Source: Pseudomonas sp. UBA2684 (GTDB taxonomy: Bacteria > Pseudomonadota > Gammaproteobacteria > Pseudomonadales > Pseudomonadaceae). From it: a DNA stretch of 64,000 nt. The stretch covers positions 1 through 64,000 of the forward strand of contig DELY01000007.1 of NCBI GenBank assembly GCA_002354655.1, in the 5' to 3' direction. How positions within the stretch are numbered: position 1 is the first letter of the stretch; each line of letters opens with the position of its first letter. Under the pieces are notes generated by a model that did no database searches, was not told the origin of the DNA, and worked only from the letters and a program-made list of their open reading frames with translations. Made by a program: the position numbers and the translations under genes. Below are positions 53,852 to 60,840 of the stretch, in pieces.

Positions 53852-54628
53852 ATGCTCGAACTGAGCGATGCGCAGATCGGCGGTTGGGTGGGGTCTTTCC
53901 TGCTGCCGTTTTTTCGCATCGCCGCGTTGCTGATGGTGATGCCGATCATCGGTACTCAGCTGGTGCCCACGCGGGTGCGTCTGTACCTGGCGTTGGCGAT
54001 CTGTCTGGTGTTGCTGCCCAACCTGCCGGCGATGCCGCAAGTCGATGCCATCAGCGTGCAAGCCTTCGTGTTGATCGCCCAGGAAATCCTCATCGGGGTG
54101 ATGCTGGGCTTCACCTTGCAGCTGTTCTTTCACGCCTTCGTGATCGCCGGCCAGATCGTGGCGACGCAGATGGGCCTGGGGTTCGCGTCGATGATCGACC
54201 CGTCCAACGGCGTGTCGGTCGCCGTGATCGGGCAGTTTTTCCTGATGCTGGTGACCTTGCTGTTTTTGGCCATGAATGGCCATTTGGTGGTATTCGAGGT
54301 GCTGGCCGAGAGCTTCGTCACCCTGCCGGTCGGCAGCGGTTTGCTGACCGAACATTACTGGGAGCTGGCCAACAAGTTGGGCTGGGTACTCGGTGCGGCC
54401 TTGATTCTGGTGCTGCCGGCAATCACCGCGTTGTTGGTGATCAACCTGGCGTTCGGTGTGATGACCCGCGCGGCGCCGCAATTGAATATTTTTGCCATCG
54501 GTTTTCCAATGACCCTGGTCTTGGGCCTGGTGATCGTGTGGATCGGTATGGCGGATATCCTCGCGCAGTACCAGGTGTTCGCCACCCAGGCCCTGCAATT
54601 GCTGCGTGAAATGGCGCGAGCGAGCTAA
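53852..54628 (+). CDS. fliR: Flagellar export gate protein FliR
   Basis: 258 aa, six to seven hydrophobic segments. QIGGWVGSFLLPFFRIAALLMVMPIIGTQLVPTRVRLYLALAICLVLLPNLPAMP, then LGFASMIDPSNGVSVAVIGQFFLMLVTLLFLAMNGHLVVFEVLAESF are the conserved gate sequences. Overlaps nothing; flhB starts three bases after. Confidence 0.96.
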   Translation: MLELSDAQIGGWVGSFLLPFFRIAALLMVMPIIGTQLVPTRVRLYLALAICLVLLPNLPAMPQVDAISVQAFVLIAQEILIGVMLGFTLQLFFHAFVIAGQIVATQMGLGFASMIDPSNGVSVAVIGQFFLMLVTLLFLAMNGHLVVFEVLAESFVTLPVGSGLLTEHYWELANKLGWVLGAALILVLPAITALLVINLAFGVMTRAAPQLNIFAIGFPMTLVLGLVIVWIGMADILAQYQVFATQALQLLREMARAS

Positions 54629-54630
54629 CC

Positions 54631-55764
54631 ATGGCTGAATCCGAAAGCGGTGCCGATAAAAGCGAGGAACCCACGGAGAAACGTCTCCGTGAATCCCGTG
54701 AAAAAGGCCAGATCGCCCGCTCCCGAGAGCTCAATACCCTGGCGGTGATGCTGGCCGGCGCCGGGGGGCTGCTGATCTATGGCGGCGCCTTGGGCAATTC
54801 GTTGCTGGACGTGATGCGCGGCAACTTCTCCTTGCCGCGCGAAGTGGTGATGGACGAGCGCAGCATGGGGATCTGGCTGATGGCGTCCTGGCAGGTCGCT
54901 TTGGAAGCCTTGCTGCCGCTGTTTCTGATTGTGTTGATCGCCTCGATCATCGGCCCGATTGCCTTGGGCGGCTGGTTGTTCTCGGCCGAAGCCATGGCCC
55001 CCAAGTTGAGCCGGATGAACCCGTTGGCGGGCCTTAAACGAATGTTCTCGGCCAAGGCATTGGTCGAGCTGCTCAAGGCCCTGGCCAAGTTTGTGGTGAT
55101 TCTGCTGGTGGCCCTGGCGGTGCTGTCCGCCGACCGCGACGATTTGCTGGCGATGGCCCACGAACCGCTGGAGACGGCGATCATCCACGCGGCCCTGGTG
55201 GTCGGCTGGAGCGCGTTGTGGATGGCCTGTGGCTTGGTGCTGATCGCCGCGGTGGATGTGCCGTTTCAGCTCTGGGACAACAAGCAGAAGCTGATGATGA
55301 CCAAGCAGGAAGTACGCGACGAGTACAAGGACAGCGAGGGCAAACCTGAGGTCAAGCAACGTATTCGCCAGCTGCAACGCGAGATGGCCGAGCGGCGCAT
55401 GATGCAGGCCGTACCGCAGGCCGACGTGGTGATCACCAACCCGACACACTTCGCCGTGGCGCTGAAATATGACCCGAGCAAGGGCAATGCCCCGGTGCTG
55501 CTGGCCAAGGGGGGCGATTTCACCGCGTTGAAAATTCGCGAAATCGCCCAGGAGCACCAAGTCATGCTGCTGGAGTCGCCGGCGTTGGCGCGGGCGGTGT
55601 TCTACTCCACCGAACTGGATCAGGAAATCCCCGCCGGCCTGTACCTCGCCGTGGCCCAGGTGTTGGCCTACGTCTACCAGATCCGTCAGTATCAGGCGGG
55701 CAAGGGTAAACGCCCGGCACCGTTGCCGGACCTGCCGATCCCGGCCGATTTACGTCACGACTGA
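54631..55764 (+). CDS. flhB: Flagellar export switch protein FlhB
   Basis: 377 aa. Four membrane helices in the first 210 residues after the charged EEPTEKRLRESREKGQIARSREL start, and a cytoplasmic C-terminal domain with the autocleavage motif NPTH (Asn270-Pro271) in VVITNPTHFAVAL. Cleavage, prompted by FliK, switches export from hook to filament proteins. The C-terminus continues about 100 residues beyond the cleavage site, as normal. The next gene, 51 bp on, is not flagellar. Confidence 0.96.
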   Translation: MAESESGADKSEEPTEKRLRESREKGQIARSRELNTLAVMLAGAGGLLIYGGALGNSLLDVMRGNFSLPREVVMDERSMGIWLMASWQVALEALLPLFLIVLIASIIGPIALGGWLFSAEAMAPKLSRMNPLAGLKRMFSAKALVELLKALAKFVVILLVALAVLSADRDDLLAMAHEPLETAIIHAALVVGWSALWMACGLVLIAAVDVPFQLWDNKQKLMMTKQEVRDEYKDSEGKPEVKQRIRQLQREMAERRMMQAVPQADVVITNPTHFAVALKYDPSKGNAPVLLAKGGDFTALKIREIAQEHQVMLLESPALARAVFYSTELDQEIPAGLYLAVAQVLAYVYQIRQYQAGKGKRPAPLPDLPIPADLRHD

Positions 55765-55814
55765 GTCGCATCCGCCTGGGCGGGGCGGCATGTTCTGTCT
55801 GAGGAAAGCGCCAC

Positions 55815-57269
55815 GTGTCATCTCTGCGTACCCGTTTATTCATCTTGTGGCTGGCGTTCTCCGGCATTTCCCTGGCGCTGGCGATTGTCCTCTACGGGGT
55901 GTACCAACAGGGCGTCGATGTCCGCGTGAGGGAGGCCCAGGCCACTTTGCACGCCGCGTGCGAGGCGGTGCATGCGCGTTACGTCAGCGCGCTCGACGGC
56001 GCCTATCGGCCGGCGCTCTCAAGCGCTGGGCGCGATCCGCAACTGGAGCGCCTGATGGATGCCAGCCTATTGCCGTTCCCCGGTATCGAAGGGGGCATTT
56101 GGAGTGCCGCGCAGGGCTTTATCGCCTACGGCTACCCTACCCATGGCAGCGCCAGCCGCAAGACCGATATCCCGGTGGCGGAGCAACCGTTGATTGTCGA
56201 AGCGGTCGAGCGTGCGACGAAAACCGCCGAACGCGTCGAGTTGCTGCGTGAAGGCCAACGCGAAACCTTGCTGCTGACCGCCTGCCCGTTGCCAGGGGCA
56301 CCGACCGACCAGGTGGTCTGGGTGCTCAAGCGGGAAGCGCAAAGCTCGCAAAGCTATGAGCATCTGTTGCTCGGGCTCGGCTTGCTGTTGGCTTTTGTGC
56401 TGATCTCCGGTGGCTGGCTCGGTTGGAACATGACGCGCTGGAGCAATCGCCTGCGCCGCATCGAGAAAGCCCTGGCCAACTACCCGGTGGACGCCTTACC
56501 GGCGCTGCCGATGGTCGGTGAAGTCGAGCTGAACCGCATCGTCAGTGCGGTCAATCTGCTGTCGCAGCGTTTGGCGGTCGAGCGCGAGTCGGCCAAAGCC
56601 TTGGCCGGGGACTTGGCGCGCGCGGACCGTTTGGCCGCGCTCGGGCGATTGTCGGCGGGGGTCGCCCACGAAATCCGCAACCCGATTGCCGCCATGCGAT
56701 TGAAGGCCGAAAACGCCCTGGCGCAGCCGGATGCGGCGTCCAGCACTGCGGCTTTGAGCTTTCTGCTCGGCCAGGTGGAGCGCTTGGAGCGTCTGACGCG
56801 CGCGCTGCTGGCCATGACCCAGCAATTGCGCCTGGACGTGCAGCCGAATGCCCTGTCGCCCTGGCTGGCCGAGCACCTCCAGGCCTACGCCGCGGCCGCC
56901 GCCGAGCGGCAGGTCGTGGTGCGGTGCGAGCAGCACGTCGAGCACTGGACCTTCGATGCGCTGCATTTGGGGCGGGCGCTGGACAACCTGCTGGACAACG
57001 CCATCCGGCATGCGCACGGGCAGGTCTGGGTGCGGGCGGAGTCGGCGCACGGGCTGCTGCGGTTGAGCGTCGAGGATGATGGCGCAGGTATCGATGCAAG
57101 CCTGCAAGCACAGCTGTTCGAGCCATTTGTCAGCGGTCGACCGGACGGCAGTGGGTTAGGCTTGGCCATCGTGCACGAGATCGTCAGTGCCCACGGCGGC
57201 CGGGTCAGCGCGCTGCCGGGCCGCTCGGGCGCTCGTTTTGAACTGGAGATTGCATGGCGTACATCCTGA
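55815..57269 (+). CDS. Membrane-bound sensor histidine kinase (unassigned)
   Basis: 484 aa, GTG start with GAGGAAAG upstream. Two transmembrane helices (about 7-29 and 182-203) flank a ~150-residue periplasmic sensor without recognised family. A HAMP-like linker, then HisKA with phosphoacceptor His285 in GVAHEIRNPIAAM, and an ATPase domain with DNLLDNAIRHAHG (N box), VEDDGAGIDA and GSGLGLAIVHEIVSAHGG (G boxes). The stop overlaps the start of the sigma-54 regulator gene by 16 bases, so the pair is coupled. It lies inside the fli-flh operon between flhB and flhA. Its signal is unknown; it is not FleS, which is elsewhere and lacks the periplasmic domain. Confidence 0.9.
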   Translation: MSSLRTRLFILWLAFSGISLALAIVLYGVYQQGVDVRVREAQATLHAACEAVHARYVSALDGAYRPALSSAGRDPQLERLMDASLLPFPGIEGGIWSAAQGFIAYGYPTHGSASRKTDIPVAEQPLIVEAVERATKTAERVELLREGQRETLLLTACPLPGAPTDQVVWVLKREAQSSQSYEHLLLGLGLLLAFVLISGGWLGWNMTRWSNRLRRIEKALANYPVDALPALPMVGEVELNRIVSAVNLLSQRLAVERESAKALAGDLARADRLAALGRLSAGVAHEIRNPIAAMRLKAENALAQPDAASSTAALSFLLGQVERLERLTRALLAMTQQLRLDVQPNALSPWLAEHLQAYAAAAAERQVVVRCEQHVEHWTFDALHLGRALDNLLDNAIRHAHGQVWVRAESAHGLLRLSVEDDGAGIDASLQAQLFEPFVSGRPDGSGLGLAIVHEIVSAHGGRVSALPGRSGARFELEIAWRTS

Positions 57270-58612
57270 TTGTCGACGACGACGCGGCCTTTCGCGAGGG
57301 CCTGCGCGAGACCCTGGAAAGCCTGGGGCACCAGGTGGTCGAGGCGGGCAACGGTCAGGAAGGGTTGGACCTGCTGCTGACTGGCATGAGCGTGCAGTTG
57401 ATCTTCGTCGACCTGCGCATGCCGGTGCTCGATGGCTTGGGGTTTATTGCCCAGCTGCATCGGCGCCAACCCGAGCGGCGCATCCCGCTGGTGATGCTCA
57501 CCGCCTATGCCGGGGCCGGTAATACCATCGAGGCGATGAAGCTCGGTGCCTTCGATCACCTGGCCAAGCCGCTCGGTCGCGAAGACATCCGTGCGGTCGT
57601 CGAGCGCGCCTTGGCGGCTCAGCCGGAGCGTGACGAACCGGCACCGCCGGCCAGCGCGCAGGAAACCGCCGGCGATGAATTGATCGGCTCCAGTGCGGCG
57701 ATGCGCGATGTGCAAAAGTTGATCGGCATGGCTGCGGCCAGCGACGTGACGGTGCTGATCAGCGGTGAAACCGGCACCGGCAAGGAATTGGTGGCGCGCC
57801 AGTTGCACCGCGCCAGCGATCGTGCCCGAGAGCCGTTCGTGGCGCTCAACTGCGCGGCGATTCCTGCCGAACTGCTGGAAAGTGAGCTGTTCGGTCACAG
57901 TAAAGGCGCCTTCAGTGGCGCTTACAGCGAGCGCATGGGCAGCTTTCGCGAAGCCGACGGCGGTACGTTGTTTCTCGATGAAATCGGCGACATGCCGTTG
58001 CCCATGCAGGCCAAAATTCTGCGCGCCCTGCAAGAACGCGAAATCACGCCCGTGGGGGCCGACCGCCGCGTGCATGTGGATGTGCGGGTGATCACCGCCA
58101 GCCACCATGACTTGCCAGAGGCCGTGCGCGAGGGGCGCTTTCGCGAGGATCTGTTTTTCCGCTTGAATGTGCTGCCGATCCACTTGCCTGCGTTGCGCGA
58201 TCGGCCTGGCGACATCATCACCCTCGCCGAATATTTTCTCGCCAGCCTGGGCCAGCCCAATCCCAAGCAATTGCTGCCGGCGGCTGCGCGAGCGTTGTTG
58301 CGCTACCGCTGGCCGGGCAACGTCCGTGAGTTGCGTAATGCCATGCAGCGCGCCCAGGTGATCTCGCGCAGCGGCGCACTGGCCGAGCAGGATTTTGCCT
58401 TCTTGCTGGCCTCCGACGAGCGCTCGTCATTCGACCTCGACGGCTTGGCGCACTTGCCGCTGCCCGAGGCGGTCGCCGCCGTCGAGGCCTGGCGCATTCG
58501 CCAGGCCTTGGCCGCCTGCCGCGGCAACCGTGCGGAAACCGCGCGCAGTCTGGGTATTCACCGGCAGCTGCTCTACAGCAAGTTGCGCCTGTATGGCCTG
58601 GCCGACGACTAG
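57254..58612 (+). CDS. Sigma-54-dependent response regulator (unassigned)
   Basis: 452 aa. Receiver domain (1-120; D8-D10, acceptor Asp53 in FVDLRMPVLDG), AAA+ domain with GETGTGKEL, the sigma-54 contact loop written GAFSGA instead of the usual GAFTGA (near residues 218-223), LFLDEIGD Walker B, and a C-terminal Fis-type HTH (NRAETARSLGIHRQLLYSKLRLYG). Partner of the overlapping kinase. The next gene has a GG-N10-GC motif before it, a probable target. It resembles NtrC-class regulators in general, but no specific member is recognised. Confidence 0.9.
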   Translation: MAYILIVDDDAAFREGLRETLESLGHQVVEAGNGQEGLDLLLTGMSVQLIFVDLRMPVLDGLGFIAQLHRRQPERRIPLVMLTAYAGAGNTIEAMKLGAFDHLAKPLGREDIRAVVERALAAQPERDEPAPPASAQETAGDELIGSSAAMRDVQKLIGMAAASDVTVLISGETGTGKELVARQLHRASDRAREPFVALNCAAIPAELLESELFGHSKGAFSGAYSERMGSFREADGGTLFLDEIGDMPLPMQAKILRALQEREITPVGADRRVHVDVRVITASHHDLPEAVREGRFREDLFFRLNVLPIHLPALRDRPGDIITLAEYFLASLGQPNPKQLLPAAARALLRYRWPGNVRELRNAMQRAQVISRSGALAEQDFAFLLASDERSSFDLDGLAHLPLPEAVAAVEAWRIRQALAACRGNRAETARSLGIHRQLLYSKLRLYGLADD

Positions 58613-58723
58613 TGGCCTGTGTGGCTAGCCCCATAGCCCGCTATGCCTCGGTGCAACGCCTTGTCGCAGACCCTCGGCCATCCGAACTTGAGTTAAGCAA
58701 CTAGCCTACAGGTCGCTAGTGAC

Positions 58724-58755
58724 TGAAAAGCTGACACCGAGGTGTCGGCTTTTCA
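58724..58755 (+). terminator. Hairpin after the response regulator (terminator or activator site)
   Basis: TGAAAAGCTGACACC pairs with GGTGTCGGCTTTTCA around a two-base loop (one wobble), so it can form a hairpin ending in TTTT. The core GACACC-GA-GGTGTC is also a perfect dyad, about 70 bp upstream of the sigma-54-like site at 58811, a usual distance for an activator dimer site. Both roles are possible. Confidence 0.65.
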
Positions 58756-58810
58756 TCCATGTGTGCGTTAGGTTTTTTTATAAATATTTGATTTTATTGA
58801 TTTATTTATA

Positions 58811-58826
58811 TGGCATGGGTCTCGCA
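58811..58826 (+). promoter_or_regulatory. Candidate sigma-54 promoter of the secreted duplicated protein gene
   Basis: TGGCATGGGTCTCGCA: GG-N10-GC spacing is exact and the -24 arm is close to consensus, but the -12 arm is TCGC rather than TTGC. It follows an A+T-rich tract and lies 34 bp before ATG 58861. Confidence 0.5.
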
Positions 58827-58860
58827 TTGGTTCTCCCCGAACCTACCGAGGAGATACCTT

Positions 58861-59484
58861 ATGCGTTATCTGATCCCTAGCATCGTTGGCCTGAGCCTGT
58901 GCAGCACCTTGGCGCTGGCCCGGCCGACAGACTCCGTTGCCCCACCACCCGGCACCCAGTCGAGCTGGGCTGCTCATGAGTTGACCGGGCGTGTCGAGAT
59001 CCTGCTGCTCAATCCCCATGGCGAACTGGATGGTTTTATCCTGGATGGCGGCCAGCAGGTGCATTTTCCGCCGCACCTGGGCGAAGCGGTCGCGGCGCGC
59101 ATCAAACCGGGCGACCAGGTGGCGCTGCGTGGCCAGCAAGAGCACAGCTTGCGTCTGCGTGCCTATGCCCTGCGTAACCTGGCTGGTGGTGCGGAGATCG
59201 TCGATCAGGGGCCAATGGCGCCGCCTCCGTTGCCGCCGCATTTGCGTCAGGCCGCGCTGCAACCCCTGAGTGCGCAGGGCAAGGTCAGCCACCTGTTGTA
59301 CGGCCGACGTGGCGAGATCAACGGCGTGGTACTCGACAGCGCGGCTATCGTGCGCTTCAAACCGCAATTGGCCTACCACTATGCCAGCCTGTTGCAGGTT
59401 GGCCAGGCCGTACGGGTCCAGGGCCTGGGCAGCGAAAATGCGCTCGGTCGTGCGCTGCATGCCGAACAATTGAGCGGTTTGTAA
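58861..59484 (+). CDS. Secreted protein with two OB-like repeats (unknown function)
   Basis: 207 aa from ATG 58861 with GAGGAG upstream (the frame also runs to 58810 inside the promoter). A signal peptide (RYLIPSIVGLSLCSTLALA, cleavage after about residue 20) is followed by two related ~50-residue modules, 42-92 and 139-189. Each reads G-K/R-V, a hydrophobic strand, G-E-L/I-D/N-G, a DxG/S turn, and ends in a P/VGDQVALRG-like strand. The two modules are separated by a Pro-rich linker. The strand-turn pattern resembles an OB fold, which could bind a ligand, metal or glycan; this is inference. No Cys and no lipobox. One base from the MFS gene, so the pair is co-transcribed. Confidence 0.8.
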   Translation: MRYLIPSIVGLSLCSTLALARPTDSVAPPPGTQSSWAAHELTGRVEILLLNPHGELDGFILDGGQQVHFPPHLGEAVAARIKPGDQVALRGQQEHSLRLRAYALRNLAGGAEIVDQGPMAPPPLPPHLRQAALQPLSAQGKVSHLLYGRRGEINGVVLDSAAIVRFKPQLAYHYASLLQVGQAVRVQGLGSENALGRALHAEQLSGL

Positions 59485-59485
59485 G

Positions 59486-60721
59486 ATGCGGCCCTCACCA
59501 CGCAGTCTCGTCGCGCTGGACGGCCTCAACCTGTTTCTCGCCGATGTGCGTGACGGGGTTGGCCCATACCTCGGGGTTTACCTGTTGGCGACCCAGGGTT
59601 GGAAGCCCGAGGCGATTGGTGCGGCGCTGTCCGCCGCAGGCATCGCCGGGGTATTGGCACAGGCGCCGTTGGGCATGTGGCTGGATGCCACGCGGATGAA
59701 AAGAGCCTTGCTGGCGCTGGCGGTAGTCCTGATCAGTCTGGCCTGTGTGGTGATGGCGATTTGGCCGATCTTCACCGTGGTGATCGCTGCGCAGTGGGTG
59801 ATCGGTATTTCCGCGGCGTTGATCGGCCCGGCGTTGGCCGGCATGACTCTGGGGCTGGTGGGTCCGAAGCTGTTCGCCCGGCGCCAGGGCCGCAACGAGG
59901 GTTGGAACCATACCGGTAATGTGTTGGCCGCCTTGCTCGCTGGGGCGATTGGTCATTATGTGTCGTTACTCGGGGTGTTTTACCTGAATGCGTTGATGGG
60001 CCTCGGCGCACTGCTGGCGTTGGCGACCATTCGTGGTGCCGAAATCGATCATCGCCTGGCCTGCGCCGCGAGCAGTGGCCCGATCGACCGCGCGCCGGTG
60101 GCGTGGCGGGTGCTGCTGGCTGATCGGCGATTGTTGGCGTTTGCCGTCAGCGCCGTGCTGTTCCACTTCGCCAATGCCGCGATGCTGCCGCTGGCCGGGC
60201 AAATGCTCGGCACCTGGCGCCCGGAGCAGGTGGCGTTGTGGATGAGTGCCTGCATCGTCACCGCGCAGTTGGTGATGATTCCGGTGGCGGTGATCGGTGG
60301 GCGTTTGGCCGAGCGCCTGGGGCGCAAGCCGGTCTTCCTGGTGGCCTTTGCCGTCCTGCCCCTGCGCGGTTTGCTCTACGTGCTGGCTGACGAGCCCTGG
60401 ATGGTCGTGGCCATCCAGGTGCTCGACGGAGTTGGTGCGGGATTGTTTGGGGTGCTGGCGGTGGTGATGCTGGCCGACCTGACCCGTGGCACCGGGCGCT
60501 TCAATGCCGTGCAGGGCGCGCTTGGCAGCATGATCGGCCTGGGCGCTGCGCTCTCCAACCTGCTGGCCGGTTTTGTGGTCGGCTCCTTCGGCTACGCCGG
60601 GGCTTTTATCTTTCTCGCCTTTATCGCTTTTATCGCCATGCTGGCCTTTGGTTTCCTGGTCGAGGAAAGCCAGGACACACGTCAGCGCGAGGCACAGATG
60701 ATCGAGGTGCCGACGAGTTAG
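59486..60721 (+). CDS. MFS transporter in the flhB-flhA insertion
   Basis: 411 aa with about 12 hydrophobic helices. An MFS motif of the GMWLDATRMKR kind sits between helices 2 and 3, and GGRLAERLGRKP between 8 and 9 is the second-half equivalent. Starts one base after the preceding gene. The NGx-rich GNEGWNHTGN segment at about 132-141 is unusual. The substrate is unknown; with the secreted duplicated protein, a role in importing or exporting a periplasmic ligand is possible. Confidence 0.85.
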   Translation: MRPSPRSLVALDGLNLFLADVRDGVGPYLGVYLLATQGWKPEAIGAALSAAGIAGVLAQAPLGMWLDATRMKRALLALAVVLISLACVVMAIWPIFTVVIAAQWVIGISAALIGPALAGMTLGLVGPKLFARRQGRNEGWNHTGNVLAALLAGAIGHYVSLLGVFYLNALMGLGALLALATIRGAEIDHRLACAASSGPIDRAPVAWRVLLADRRLLAFAVSAVLFHFANAAMLPLAGQMLGTWRPEQVALWMSACIVTAQLVMIPVAVIGGRLAERLGRKPVFLVAFAVLPLRGLLYVLADEPWMVVAIQVLDGVGAGLFGVLAVVMLADLTRGTGRFNAVQGALGSMIGLGAALSNLLAGFVVGSFGYAGAFIFLAFIAFIAMLAFGFLVEESQDTRQREAQMIEVPTS

Positions 60722-60732
60722 GGTGGCGGGGT

Positions 60733-60761
60733 ACCTGCGCGGACTAATTTTCCGCGCAGGT
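60733..60761 (+). terminator. Hairpin after the MFS gene
   Basis: ACCTGCGCGGA (60733-60743) pairs exactly with TCCGCGCAGGT (60751-60761), seven-base loop. No T tract follows, so its strength as a terminator is uncertain. Confidence 0.6.
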
Positions 60762-60767
60762 GCCGAC

Positions 60768-60784
60768 TTGGACGAGTTCTTGCA
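60768..60784 (+). promoter_or_regulatory. Probable sigma-54 (RpoN) promoter of flhA
   Basis: TTGGACGAGTTCTTGCA: GG-N10-GC with a perfect TTGCA at -12, but ACGA in place of CACG after GG. It lies 57 bp before the flhA GTG, at the place where flhAF is transcribed in other pseudomonads under FleQ. Confidence 0.6.
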
Positions 60785-60840
60785 AAACCCAGCGCAAAGG
60801 CGCGTTAGCGTCAAAAGATTGAATCGGCTGGGGTAGGAAT

